Assembly (NCBI GenBank): GCA_034766995.1 | Contig: CM068315.1 | Coordinates: forward strand, 50,119,162-50,183,161 | Source of the DNA: Acanthacorydalis orientalis | Lineage: Eukaryota; Arthropoda; Insecta; Megaloptera; Corydalidae | Direction of reading: 5' to 3' | Length of the DNA stretch: 64,000 bases | Part shown: positions 36,955-48,904 of the stretch, piece by piece | How positions within the stretch are numbered: the first letter of the stretch is position 1 | How the letters are laid out: every line of letters begins with the position of its first letter | Made by a program: the position numbers and the translations under genes | Notes under the pieces: model-generated | What the model was told of the DNA's origin: nothing | Databases searched by the model: none | Seen by the model: only the letters and a program-made list of their open reading frames with translations

Positions 36955-37846
36955 CATAAAGTAAATATCGAACGATAATACCTACGAAATAACAGTATGT
37001 TTATCATAAATGAACTACAAACAGTTTTAGTAACATATACATATTCGTCAATTAAATCGAAGCTGAATACATTAAGTTTTAAAAATAAATAAGCTTATAA
37101 GTTCCAATTAGAATGTTCTGTTGACAAATTCTCTTTATAAATTAATTTCGTAAAAATTAGATATACTTAATAAATTATTAATAAAGTACAATCTTCAAAC
37201 ACACACCCTCTTAAAACAACATTAAAGTGAGTTAAATATAGCTATTTGAGCATTTGAATTTCATTTACAAAATATTTTATCCATTATTTAACTTAAGGTA
37301 AAATGAAATTCCACTATTGATATATTTATTTCAGCAATAATTGAAAAACGAACCATACTTCTTCAATAAATTGTACAAAAAGAGATATGGAAACAAACAA
37401 TCTCGTCCAAACGAGAGCTAGTCAATTTTTCAAACAAGCAATGTACAAATCACTAAGGAAGCAACACTGATCTCAGTAAGATTTCGTATAAACTTGTGTT
37501 ATGATAACAACGGTAGTAGAGCAGAACAGAAAGAGACGTCGAAAAATTCATGTGATATATTCGAACAAGTAGAGAAGCGTAAACCAAAAACAAAAGAAAA
37601 CTGTCAGAAAAAAATAAATGAGTACGAAGTATTTTCATAACGCCTGAGTAAATATCATTTTTCTCTTAAGGGAATAAAAACGGCTGAATGGTATGAGTTG
37701 CAGAACGAAATGAATCATCAATGTTGGTGTTTAATGACCGAATTTTTATTCCAAGAAATGATTTATTGATTCTTTATTCTTAATTGTACTCTTTTTTATG
37801 AATTTCAATTTAAAAGAAAACAATCGCGAGCTAATCAAATTCATGT

Positions 37847-37850
<4 letters not shown>

Positions 37851-37901
<51 letters not shown>
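37851..37901. repeat. (AT)n microsatellite
   Basis: Pure AT run of about 51 bp. Confidence 0.95.
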
Positions 37902-37906
<5 letters not shown>

Positions 37907-38329
37907 ACTTACGACCCTTTTGTGGTATACTAAAGTACAAAAATATTTATTTTTCTCCTATGGATTAAAAATTCATTCGTAAAATTTTCAAAAAGTATTA
38001 TCATAATTATTTGAACACGTGTATTTTAATCTTTATTATGTACTTTCAATTTACTTTCTTATATTATTTTTTATATTAATATAAATATTGGAAGAAAATA
38101 ATATTTAATATTAATAAATACATGATAACTATAATTAATTATCGATTTTTATTAAACTAATAAGTAAGTGTTGAGTAAAGATTTATGAAATAAAAATTAA
38201 ACTAATTTTTATCAAGAATGTAATTAAAAAAGAGAGAATAAATATTTTCCTCTCGATTTAATATTAGGTGATACGACTTACACAGTTGTAATGAACTGGC
38301 TTTTTTGTAATAAACTCTACCCCTTATTC

Positions 38330-38720
38330 CCAATGCATCCTAAAAGAATCAAATTTAGATGTTGTAGCACAAGCATTTATGCTAGAACGATTTAGATGTT
38401 TGGTGAAAAAAGTCGGCTTCGGTAGAAAAAAAAACGGCCGAGAAATTGCATGGAAAACTCGCGCTCATGAAAATTTGCATTCGTAGAGTGCCAGAGCCCG
38501 AGTGTTTCGTTGGTATCACCGTCTAGGTACGAAATGCGAACGAATACATTTAGTATCTTTGTCGAAAAATGGAAATGAGGTTAATCCTGCTGTGCGCGAA
38601 GACGACTATTTGATTATTTAAATTTCTTGTCGCTCAGTACTGAAATATTTGTCTTTAATTTACATGAATGGGCCGCCGACTCTTCATAATGTGTTCAAGC
38701 TGATTAAATATTACATTATC
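38330..38720. other. GC-richer island
   Basis: About 390 bp of unique sequence with raised G+C (AGTCGGCTTCGGTAG near 38411, TGGGCCGCCGACTCTTC near 38669). No usable open frame. It sits at the start of the longest array-free span of the window. Confidence 0.4.
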
Positions 38721-41700
38721 TTTTATCTTTTCTTCCGGGAATTTGTCTTGTCTTTACTCCTTTTTGACGACGGATTTCTGTCCATTAATGCGTATACATA
38801 GAGAATTTCAAACAATTTCCTCCTTTTTTTCGTTTTTTGTCTAGATAAACATCTGCTTAAATTCACATAAGCATGCTGATTATTTGTGAAATTACTACAG
38901 CAGGGAAAATTCACGTCGTTGTATGAGCTGTCAATTTAACGAGACGACTATTTAAATATTTGATTAAACTTTTCGTATAATCTCTTCTATCAGCTGCAAG
39001 TATTTTCAACTCTTCTTAAAGTATCACGTGATAAAGTTGTTTAATTCACTTACTAACTGTGCTGACATTTTTCATAATTACCAACTTCACATACAACGTT
39101 TACTGTCTTTTTAAGAAAACATTTCTAATTTTATTTCCAACTTGAAAAATAATTTTAAAAGAATAAATTTTCGATCCATAATAGTTTGATTAATTTTATT
39201 TTTTAAAAAACGCCTCGAGATCCATTTAAAATGTGTTAAAATTTTATTTTTAACTAATAATGAATTATGACGACAAGTTAATTTATTTTATTATCCACAT
39301 AAAATACTTATTTTATTTTCATAGCCTTTAAAAAGATTTATTTCAGTGTACTAAAATAATAAGTTATCATTTAATATTATAATGTTTACTTATTACAAAT
39401 AAAATACTTTTTATTTGTGAAATAAACGGATATAAATTACAATATAGTTATTCTTATAACAAACGAATCTCTTAATTGAAATACTTTTTTCAGTCAATTT
39501 GTATTTTGTTTAATAATTAAACATCAACTAAAAAACGCCACTTTAATTGTTTGTTTATTTAAATTTAAAGAAAGACAGTTTTTAATATAATAAACATCGA
39601 AAAAGACCTGCAAATCTCCACATACATATTTAAATTAAAACTTGGTTTTCGTTCGGATTCTATTTACTTTTATGTTACGCTTCGAGCAACACATATCTCA
39701 TTTTCTTGTAGTAATAACCAAATGATAATTGAAAAATGAAACCGAAAGAAAAATGTAAGAATACAGAAAGAAAAGTATTATTATTTTAAACATGTCCACC
39801 AATTTTAAAAGTGAACTAAGAACATAGTAAAAATATTTTAATAACAGTATTATAATTACTTCACAAATATGTGTTATCCATTGTTTTATAAACGTCAAGT
39901 TATATTCATTATAACTCTTCAACGTACATATTTTAATCGATTCATAATATTATATATTTGGAAATCTAGACATTAGGAAAATTATCTGGTGCACAAAATG
40001 TAGACCAATGAGAGTGTATAGTTTTGTTTATCAGTTGATATAAATTTGGATTTAATAAGTGGTCTAATTTAAATAAATCATGAACTACTCTTCAAGAAAA
40101 GAAATAAAATATTTGAGTTTATTTATGGTTTTATAAGTAGGTTTTGAAATAACAATCATATTTTATTAATTTTTGAAATCGAATACAAGATTTACCTTTA
40201 TTGTGAATAAATCTGGAAACTATATAGTAGTAGTAATAATAATAATGGCATTTCCAAATGTTCATATTTATTTCTTACTTCATATAGATTTTTATAAAAG
40301 TGAAGTATAGAGACAAGAAACTAGAATTTGATAAACAACACTAGAGTTATTTTTTTCATTTTTCCACTCTTTATAATATATTCATAAATACAATTTTTAT
40401 TTTTTTGAATTTGTAGAAGAAAATTTACAGATTATAGAAATTTACATTTTATTTTTAAATAATTTTGTTTCAACACTTAATTTGGTTAGGAAGTGTATAA
40501 AAACTAGAAGAGTAAGCTAATTAGATCAACTAGTATTTTAGCTACGCTGATAATCGTATTTATCAGAAGACAGAAGACAAAATATTATATTTTTCTTTAC
40601 GAATATCCCAATACAGAAAGAACTCAAGCACTTACAATAAATAATTATTTTTTAATCATAATTTTAAGTAAAAGTATACTGATAATTGAAAAAAATAAAA
40701 AATATTTGTTCTACATTTTTGTAAAGAGAACATTAGTTGTTTACAATTACTTATAACATCATTTATTAAAAATTCTGTAATTTGATATTAAATTCTCTAA
40801 TATATTTACTAGAAATATAACAGAAATCATGAATATATATATAATTTGCTATACAAAGTTTAAAAACATCATTCTAATTCATAACTTACATAGAAACGGT
40901 ATCATTTGAACGATACGAACATCGTACACTTATATTTACAAAACAGATAAATAAAAATTATCAAATTTATATTTGCGTATGTACAATTACGAAATTCGCC
41001 AATAGTAATTACGTTTATGTATTACATTACATCCTACTTACTTTTCACTCTTTAATTTATTACGCAGTAATACAAAACAGGCGAAACACACAATACATTT
41101 ATGAATTATGAGGTTTGCATACTGCTTCAACGTATATAGATTTAATGGCTTGGTAAATCCTCTTATACGAAGCATAGTATGATATTTAATCATACGCGTA
41201 CATATTTGTATATCCAATAAATTATGAGTACTTGGTTATATGGCATGTTTTTATTATATCAAATTATTTTTAAATATTCGATTAAATTTTGCAAACAACT
41301 TTACACACTTGATTGAAATAACAACATAAATAGCTGTAAGTCTTACTTTGCTCTTAAAATCTTTATTTTAATATCGAATTTTTAGTTAATATTCAAAATG
41401 GTTGAAAAAATTAATACACTAATATATAAATGCCATATTCAATCATTTATTATAAACTACAAATATAAATATTTATAAATTCATTAATTTATCTGAGTAT
41501 ACCATCTGAGAAATATATTTTTAAGTACACATTTTTTAGAATATTGACTCATATGCTCACAAGAATGTCTTATTTTTTCAATAATTATACTTAGAATTCA
41601 CTTTTAATTCACAATTTTACTATATATGTTATTTAATTTATATTTATTTTTATACGATTTTTGATTAGATTAAAATAATTTCAACTAAGTAAGAGTCACT

Positions 41701-41939
41701 TCATGTTAAAACCCTGGCGGTATAATGAAAAAGATTTTAAATACTATAAGTTAATTAAAAGTCAGTTAGTATAAAATGAATTATTTTATAAATATTGATG
41801 CTTATTGAGTGTCTTTTTAAGAAAATTCAACTTATTTGCTCAATTATTTACGATAGAAAATATTTTCCAATTGATTCTTATAAGTTATATCTCGTCTGTG
41901 CTATTTATAAAAAGATATTTAGATACTAATCAAACAATC
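38721..41939. other. AT-rich DNA free of long microsatellites
   Basis: About 3.2 kb of unique AT-rich DNA without an AT array of 20 bp or more. The only simple repeat is a short TAG/TAA tract near 40229-40246. No gene, RNA or transposon recognised. Confidence 0.55.
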
Positions 41940-42399
41940 ACAAAGGAGTTGTATTATGAACAAATGGTGTAGCTAAAACAATCCATTGATGAAATACAGT
42001 CAGCATTAGCCAACAGAAAATGTTTAATTTTTCACCACAACACCTAACTTCACAGGACACGGGAAATCCACCAAAAATTGAATCAATTTGAATGGGAAGT
42101 TATGACTCATCCATCATATTCCTCTGACCTAGCACCATCAGATTATAATCTGTTACGAAGTCTCCAACGTCATATCAATGGAAAAAGGCTTAATATAAAG
42201 AATGATGTCAGAAGGGAACTCGACATTTTCTTTAATACAAAGTCTAAAAAATTTTATCGTCACGGTATTGAAAATTTAAGAATAAGATGGGAAGACACTG
42301 TAAATAATAACGGAAAATATATTTTCGATTAAAATTAAAACGTCAATTTTTTTCACTGTTACAGAACTAATTTTAAAAAACCGCATTACTTGAAGGATG

Positions 42400-42402
<3 letters not shown>
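41940..42402 (+). mobile_element. mariner 3' part (decayed), ending at an (AT)n array
   Basis: Only the C-terminal half of the transposase gene and a degraded 3' end remain. The 3' terminal region carries AACCGCATTACTT, resembling the cecropia-type inverted repeat read inward. The outermost part has changed to GAAGGATGATCA, and the AT array begins at 42403. The upstream half is not visible. Confidence 0.75.
41942..42332 (+). pseudogene. mariner transposase C-terminal half (pseudogene)
   Basis: One frame reads KELYYEQMV, stop, LKQSIDEIQ, ALANRKCLIFHHNT, stop, LHRTREIHQKLN, FEWEVMTHPSYSSDLAPSD, YNLLRSLQRHINGKRLN and ends RIRWEDTVNNNGKYIFD before TAA. These are the conserved blocks of a mariner catalytic core. 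The third catalytic Asp is kept (LAPSD). The block that normally reads HQDN is HHN, so the second catalytic Asp is deleted, and a stop follows two residues later. About a dozen residues are also missing between YYEQ and LKQ. An 84-codon open stretch starting at a TTG (42078) is only part of this relic. Confidence 0.88.

Positions 42403-42465
<63 letters not shown>
42403..42465. repeat. (AT)n microsatellite abutting mariner 3' end
   Basis: Pure AT run of about 63 bp. Confidence 0.95.
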
Positions 42466-42468
<3 letters not shown>

Positions 42469-42626
42469 TACAGGTCTACGCCCTCTGCTTGCTGCATTCA
42501 CCAACCCCCGGGTTCGCTTCGCTCGCCCATTTGTCAATTACAAGCATATCATGTAATCGAATGAAACAATAAACATACTTTTTAAAACTTATTTGTATTT
42601 ATATAATCATTCTTGTAGATATATAG
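42466..42626. other. short GC-rich segment between AT arrays
   Basis: CpG-rich CCCCGGGTTCGCTTCGCTCG near 42507 sits between two AT arrays. It looks like a fragment of a dispersed repeat, but I cannot name the family. Confidence 0.35.

Positions 42627-42691
<65 letters not shown>
42627..42691. repeat. (AC)n(AT)n compound array
   Basis: About 15 bp of CA followed by about 50 bp of AT. Confidence 0.95.
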
Positions 42692-42694
<3 letters not shown>

Positions 42695-42826
42695 TATGTT
42701 TATATAATCATTATCGTAGACAGATTGCAACGTGTTATTTTATATATGAGATAAACATATTTGGGTACCATAGAAACCTCGACGTCATAAATAAATAAGT
42801 GGACGTCATCGAATTTTTTGTAGAAA

Positions 42827-42829
<3 letters not shown>

Positions 42830-42865
<36 letters not shown>
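42830..42865. repeat. (AT)n microsatellite
   Basis: Pure AT run of about 36 bp. Confidence 0.95.
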
Positions 42866-42872
<7 letters not shown>

Positions 42873-43129
42873 TTCAATCAAAAATAAAGTGTATTCTGAA
42901 AAGAAAAAGTAAGTATATGTCCATATTTTGATTAAAATCATAAAATATGTTAAAATAATACATAAAGAATTAAATTGAAATATCTTACACGTTTTATCAT
43001 GATGCTCAAACATACGAATGTTTGAAAGGAAAAGATTGTTCATCATTCAAAAATGTCAGTTTCACACTCAAAATGGACCAACAGTTTACGTAAATCCAAA
43101 ACCACAAGCACATCATGCCTCTTCAATTA

Positions 43130-43222
43130 GAAAATTGAGAACGTCACATGACTGAATTGAGGTTTCAACCCGCGTCATTCACTTTCGCAGCAAACGTCTA
43201 TCTCTACCTCTACACCACGATT
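43130..43222 (-). mobile_element. tRNA-like SINE head (candidate)
   Basis: On the minus strand the sequence reads TGGTGTAGAGGTAGAGATAG (A-box-like), GACGTTTGCTGCGAAAG, then GACGCGGGTTGAAACCTC (B-box-like). Order and spacing suit a tRNA-derived RNA polymerase III promoter, but paired tRNA stems are not convincing, so I do not call a functional tRNA. A related, more decayed segment is at 47180-47240. The body would extend towards the array at 42830-42865, but that boundary is a guess. Confidence 0.45.
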
Positions 43223-43937
43223 ACTATGATTCATTTTATAAATTCAATCGTACATATACATATAATACAAAACCATTAATTAATCTAATTAAATCAATTC
43301 AAATACATTCGAATCTAATCTGTTGCTATAAATAAATTTTAATTCTACTTTTCTAAAAAAAATTAACATACAAAACAGGTACTCATTTCTTACAAATCAA
43401 TAACATGTAGTACATATTTTTCTATATACAAAAAACATTGGTATTCTTTACATTGCCTTAAGCTCATGTGTAATTTTTCATTTATGAAACTGTAGCATTG
43501 AAACAGAACATAAAACATTTTGTAATGTAATATGTAGAAGATGCAATCTAACAAGCAACATTCAAGTGAATATTGTAGTGCCGTTGATGTTATACATACA
43601 AAAAAATATATTTTTATTAACCTTCTTTCTATATCTACCTTAATAACGATCATAATTGATAACTAAATTACCTTCCTTATTTAATATAAACATTTTCGTT
43701 TCATATACGATCAAACTAAAATAATATAATTAGTATATTGAATACATTTGTTAATTTATCTTTTTGAAATCATTGATGTTTTTATATTTAATCCTTTTTA
43801 CATCTTCTAAAAAGTATTAACATAAAATATAACTGAAATAAATTACAATTCGACTACGACAGGAAATGAATCTCAAATGACATTTAATCTTGAATATTTT
43901 ATAGATTACGAATAAAAAACGGCTACATATATTCTAC

Positions 43938-43939
<2 letters not shown>
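43223..43939. other. AT-rich intergenic DNA
   Basis: Unique sequence. An 87-codon minus frame at 43390-43653 has no recognisable motif. Confidence 0.5.

Positions 43940-43996
<57 letters not shown>
43940..43996. repeat. (GT)n(AT)n array
   Basis: TGTGTG followed by about 53 bp of AT. Confidence 0.93.
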
Positions 43997-43999
<3 letters not shown>

Positions 44000-44213
44000 G
44001 TAAGATCAATTCGGAGAAAAATGTAAATCAAGGAACCGAAGGCATTCGTAATACATTTTGAATAGAAATATTTGTAGATAAAGGAAAATATTCGATTTAA
44101 TCTTCTACAAACAAAACATATTGAGTATAAAACATGTTTATTTTCTATATAAAAAAATTGGGGATTCATTTTGCATATTTTAGAATGATTATCTACTTCT
44201 TTTCATATACTGT

Positions 44214-44239
44214 TACACACACACATATAAATAAATAAC

Positions 44240-44285
<46 letters not shown>
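44214..44285. repeat. (AC)n ... (AT)n array next to full-length mariner
   Basis: CACACACACAT, a short A-rich stretch, then about 43 bp of AT ending exactly at the mariner left terminus. Confidence 0.93.
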
Positions 44286-44288
<3 letters not shown>

Positions 44289-45561
44289 GAGGGTTGTTTG
44301 ATAAGTATGGTAAAATTGAAAGTTAAATACCGTTTTTTGTAAAAAAATCGATTTTATTTCTCAATATAGTCTCCATTGAGAGCTATACACTAGGTCCAGT
44401 GAGTTTTAAATTTCTTCATCCCGTCAGAAAAGTAGCTTTCCTCAAAGTCAGTAAAACACGCATTAAAGGTGGCAAAGACATCCTCATTCAACGAGAATTT
44501 CTTCCCACTGAGCCAACTTTTCAACTTTGAGGGGAAAAAGTCGCACAGAGCCAATTTCGAAGAATAGGACGAATGAGAAATTAATTCGAAGTCTAATTCG
44601 TGCAATTGTGCCATTGCAACGGTCGGTTAGTGGGGCGATGCGTTTTGCTGGTGAAAAGCACTTTTTTGTACGCCAATATTGTTTTTGATGTTTTTGTTTC
44701 AGCCTTTCTTTCAAATGGTCTAATAATATTACATAATAGGCTCCTATTATCTTTCATTCCTTCTTCCACCTTCATTTAGTAGTCAATCAGGACTATTTAT
44801 TGGGAATCACAAAAATAGTGACTATCACCTTCCCAGTCGACAAAACGGTATTCTCCTTCTTTGGCGCACTTTCACCAGTTATTGTCAACTGTTTTGATTG
44901 CTGGTTCGACTCAGTTGTGTATTGGTGGATCCATGTTTCATTAACGGCGACAAATCGACGCAAAAGGCCTACGTATTGCGATTGAACATCGCCAAATACT
45001 GAGTTGAAATGTCCTTTCGTGTGCTTTTTTGGAGGACAATCAACTATCGCGGCACATATCGCGTACATATCTTTTTCATGGACAATTTTTCATGCAGAAT
45101 ATTGTACACTCGTTCAGTTGAGGTGCCTATAATCTCATTAATCTAGCATACTTTCACGCGGCGATTTTTTATAATGATATCATGGATTTTTCCAACGATA
45201 TCGATAGTGGTGACCTCAACTGAGCGTCTAGAGCACACTTCATCATCAGTACATGTTATCCAGAAAGTCTTCAACATTTGTGCAGAGTCCCCATAAACTT
45301 CATCAAACTCGTCTTTGATCTGGGCGGCCGTCCACTTTTCCAAATAAAAATGTTTTATTACTGCACGGAACTCGTTTTTCCATTTTTGCGAAAACTGCTA
45401 CAATGCTTTCTTCAAACATCTGTAGGACATGGATAACATATCGCTTCTGGCTAAAATTTCACTTATGTTATAATGAAAAGTGACACTTGATAGCCGTGAC
45501 GTTACCAAATAAATGGTGGCGCCATCTCATAGAAATTTATCCTACTTTTCAAACGACTCTC

Positions 45562-45564
<3 letters not shown>
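44286..45564 (-). mobile_element. full-length mariner, second family (CACGAGGG ends)
   Basis: A 1279-bp element, the standard mariner length. The left end is CACGAGGGTTGTTTGATAAG. The right end, on the minus strand, is CACGAGAGTCGTTTGAAAAG. About 24 of the 29 outer bases match. TA lies directly outside both ends (44284-44285 and 45565-45566), and on both sides it continues into AT arrays, so the insertion site was probably an AT-rich or AT-repeat target. The transposase runs on the minus strand and is dead. The family differs from the TTAGGTTGG copies. I do not assign a subfamily name. Confidence 0.92.
44390..45383 (-). pseudogene. mariner transposase, near full length, inactivated
   Basis: Starts at the ATG at 45383 (MEK), then a frameshift in the A run. 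It continues EFRAVIKHFYLEKWTAAQIK and DEFDEVYGDSAQ, the N-terminal DNA-binding part. Next come EVTTIDIVGKIHDII and, in another frame, RRFVAVNETWIHQYTTES, SKQLTITGESAPKK and TVLSTGKVIVTIF. The catalytic core follows with FHQQNASPH, a stop, MAQLHELDFELISHSSYSSK, LALCDFFPSKLKSWLSGKKF and FSDGMKKFKTHWT, ending in TAG. The first catalytic position, normally DETWIH, is NETWIH (codon 44940-44942). The second, normally HQDN, is HQQN (44645-44647). The third (CD) is kept, with exactly 34 residues between positions two and three, as in DD34D mariners. Confidence 0.9.

Positions 45565-45597
<33 letters not shown>
45565..45597. repeat. (AT)n microsatellite next to full-length mariner
   Basis: AT run of about 33 bp starting at the mariner right-hand TA. 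Confidence 0.95.
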
Positions 45598-45600
<3 letters not shown>

Positions 45601-47021
45601 TTCTAACTAAAATTATACTTAATACTACTTCTATGCTATAAAAATAAATTATCATAGAAAGTATTTTAAACAATAATACACATAAATATCTTACAAGAAG
45701 TCATATTTCTTAGCTGTAAATTATTTTTAAAAAATATATAAATTCTACAATGTATATATATATATATATATATATTTCTGCATGCGTGTACATATAATTG
45801 ATATACACATTATTATATCGTAGTAAAAATGTTTTTATTTCTTTCTTTAATTAAGTTTTTATATTGCCACGATTAAGGACACATAAAAAAATTATAAAAT
45901 AATATAAATATGTTTCATTAAAATAATATATTTTATTACAGCTTCTTCATAAAACATTTTTTACATTACTGAAATGCAGATATTTCCGCATTAGAGTTAT
46001 ATAAAAACGAATTTATGATGAATGAAAATATTGCATGGTAAAAGTTGCGTGCATATTAAAAAAACCGTAATAGGGTAAATTGATTTCTGGTTTTATCATT
46101 TTTTATAATTCATTATTGAAATAAGGTTACTTATCATTCATCATTTTAAAAATATAATAATTGTTAATTTTAAGTTTTGTCAACAGCCATGATGTTTATA
46201 TTAAGAAAATGAAATATTTGTATAATCAATAATTTATAGTAAGAACGAAAAAATAAGGAAATTCAATTTTTAATTTAATATTGTTTTAGTATCGACAGTA
46301 AAAAATAAGTAATGATTTAAAAAATACATTTTTAAATCATATATATATTTATATATATAATTATATATATGTAATGAGATAAAAGCACACATACAAATAG
46401 TTTCGGATTAATTTAGTGCAAATATCTTAAATAAATTATTCATTTATTAGAATATTCTAAAAATGTCTACATCATACAATACTTTTTTCTGTAATTCATC
46501 CCATTTTCAGTTATATTTATTCAAAGAGAAGTATCAAATATAAACACGAATTAGTTTCTGAAAAAACTGTTAAGGAAGCAAATACAGTAAAATTTTAATC
46601 ATTCGCGAATAAAACATACTATTTTTTAATTAAAACCACTAATATGTTATTAAAATTGTTTCAATCAACGTATTACATAAGAAATATATTTTTTTTAAAT
46701 AAAACTAAGTGAAAGAAATATGTTTCAAATATATTATTTTTTCTAATATCCAGCTAAGAGAGAAAATTAAACTTGAAAGAATGAAATTAAACTAGGATAT
46801 TAAAAACATGGTCGAGAAAAGACATATTTTTAAATGAATCTCGGAAAAAACGAAAAATTTAAATGAAACAAACGTACAGCACAATTAAGTTGGAGAAGTG
46901 CCAAAAAGACGTCTGATAAACCTAACTAGAGATAACAAAAAAGAGAAACAATATATTTGAACGAATCGGATTTAAAACTTTGGACACACAATGACTGGTA
47001 ATGATTGTGATAATGTTTGTA

Positions 47022-47025
<4 letters not shown>
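45598..47025. other. AT-rich intergenic DNA
   Basis: Unique AT-rich DNA with a short array at 45753-45775 and a degenerate one at 46341-46371. No gene seen. Confidence 0.5.
45753..45775. repeat. short (AT)n
   Basis: AT run of about 23 bp. Confidence 0.88.

Positions 47026-47065
<40 letters not shown>
47026..47065. repeat. (AT)n microsatellite
   Basis: AT run of about 40 bp, possibly the tail of the SINE-like segment to its right. Confidence 0.95.
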
Positions 47066-47068
<3 letters not shown>

Positions 47069-47265
47069 TGTATATATTGAAGATACAATTTTAAAACATC
47101 CCGGAGCCTTCCGTCTGAATTCTACTGCAATTGTACATCATATAGCTACATAAGTAATATTTACTTCACTTTCTGAGATGTGAATAATGGGCCTCGATCC
47201 CGTCATCTAGATCACCAACGTACTACATCTGAATACAATAGCCGGAAAACCTAGCCATATGTAAA
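47066..47265 (-). mobile_element. tRNA-like SINE relic (candidate)
   Basis: The minus strand contains GTAGTACGTTGGTGATCTAG then ATGACGGGATCGAGGCCCA, a B-box-like GGATCGAGGCC. It aligns by eye with the head at 43130-43222 (ACGTT-G, TGA-TGACG-GGG, CC-CATTC). It ends on the left at the AT array 47026-47065, which could be a SINE tail. The A box is poorly preserved. Confidence 0.35.
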
Positions 47266-48039
47266 AAAAATATTATATTTTTCTGTATCTTAGTATTCTT
47301 GAATTGATATCATTATTAAAATGCGCATAAATAAAAATCAAAAGTTATCAAAAATGATTTACGAAAACGTTGTTGTGTTTTGTAGGATGGAAGAAGAATT
47401 TAGCCGTTTATAATTTATAAATCCTTATTAAAAAGAAAAAATATGATTGCTTGAAAAAGAGAGCACACACAAAAATTATGTTCTAATTCCCGATATATAT
47501 TTTTTCGTTATTTATTCAAAAAGAATGTATACTCGGGTTTTTATAAATATGTATTTACATTTAATATACAGACTAATACTACTATGGTTTTAAATCCAAT
47601 TTTTTGTTCTAATCATGATTTATTAAATATTAAATCAATTTTTTTAATAAAAGGAATTCATTTTTGTTTGTTGATTTCTTGATAGTTTTTCCAGAGTTCA
47701 TCTTATAGTAAAATGTTAGTATAAACTTCCATATTTGATTTATATAAAATTAAATGATGAATATAAACAAGGTGAAGATAAATATTTTATATTTAGAAAA
47801 AGTTTTATGCAGAAATAGTCATATTCACAAATTGATACAGAAATTTACTATAGTAACTACACAACCAATATGCAAAAAATAAAATATATTCAAATAAAAA
47901 TACATTTTAAAAATATTCATTCAAGTAGACATAGCTGAAAAATCAACAGACAACAAATAATTTGAAGATACAGAAGACAACCCCTGGTTGCTACACGTAA
48001 CAAACAAGCACTTTACATAAGCCAAAATACCTGTAACAA
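47266..48039. other. AT-rich intergenic DNA
   Basis: Nothing recognisable. Confidence 0.5.
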
Positions 48040-48480
48040 ATATGCGAAAGTATATCGACGCATCTATGTAGGTAGAGGCAGCTTCCCTCACGTACTTTGG
48101 TACCTAGACGCGCGTTCTTATGTAACATATTTGATTTATACCCCACGGCAGGTGGGCCGACGGTGGCGACTACGTTACATAAAGAGGGTTGTACCGGCGC
48201 GAATAGGGTATGCGTGATAAGGGGTTAGTCGTAAGCTTTATGATGGTACAATGTTATATGTACTCGTATATATGATGCGAGGGTAGTAAGGAAACGGCGG
48301 TTATGAACGTACAGATTGGTTTAGAAGTGGGTAAATATGGGGTTGTTTAATATGTATTTTAATTTTACGGTTTGCTATGAGCGGATATGCTGTACGGGTG
48401 AAAGTAAGTGCGAGGTAGGATGGTTTCTGCGAATCTGGGAGTTAAGACATCGTAAAATTTTTAGATTAACTTAATCGTGC
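48040..48480. other. GC-richer island with G/C strand asymmetry
   Basis: About 440 bp, unique. The left part (to ~48170) is mixed and includes CCCCACGGCAGGTGGGCC. From ~48180 to 48440 the + strand is clearly G-rich and C-poor (GGTTGTACCGGCGCGAATAG, AAGTGCGAGGTAGGATGG). Inverted arms TTATGTAAC (48118-48126) and GTTACATAA (48174-48182) flank the GC-richest part. No long open frame. It could be a transcribed non-coding exon or a regulatory element. Confidence 0.4.
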
Positions 48481-48500
48481 GGATACATATATACATTATT

Positions 48501-48530
48501 TATATATACATATATATATATATATATATA
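48501..48530. repeat. (AT)n microsatellite
   Basis: AT run of about 30 bp with one C interruption. Confidence 0.9.
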
Positions 48531-48774
48531 CATTTGTGTACGGGTATATATTTCTGTCAGCATATAAACTGATTTTTTCAGCAATAAAATTGTTTATGTT
48601 ATTTAAAAAATATAATAAAATTGGTTAAGTATGGCATTAATTTCATGAATTATCCATAAATTTATTTTGTTTTTATAGAGCTAATTTTAGAATCGTTGTT
48701 ATAAAAATGTTTCATATTTTATTTTAAAAATAAAATAACTGTATAAAAATTAAACATAAAAATCCTTACGATTC

Positions 48775-48776
<2 letters not shown>

Positions 48777-48830
<54 letters not shown>
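48777..48830. repeat. (AT)n microsatellite
   Basis: AT run of about 54 bp with one G interruption near its right end. Confidence 0.94.
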
Positions 48831-48878
48831 GTTATAAAGGTATCAACATTGTAAACAAAGTTTGAATTAATGAAGTAT

Positions 48879-48904
48879 GAAATAAAATAAAATAAAATAA
48901 AAAA
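48879..48904. repeat. (AATAA)n pentanucleotide tract
   Basis: About four copies of a 5-bp AATAA unit. Confidence 0.75.

Larger units (their letters stand above)
36791..38329. other. AT-rich intergenic DNA
   Basis: Unique AT-rich DNA with arrays at 36913 and 37851. The part at 37380-37700 is slightly less AT-rich. A 61-codon minus frame there looks like chance. Confidence 0.45.

Noticed and set aside
40475..40520. Mariner-like terminus (TTAATTTGGTTAGGAAGTG)
   Set aside because: Only a partial match to TTAGGTTGG, with no second terminus, leader or coding sequence nearby.
43130..43222. Functional tRNA gene
   Set aside because: Box-like motifs are present, but acceptor and anticodon stems do not pair convincingly. 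A SINE head fits better.
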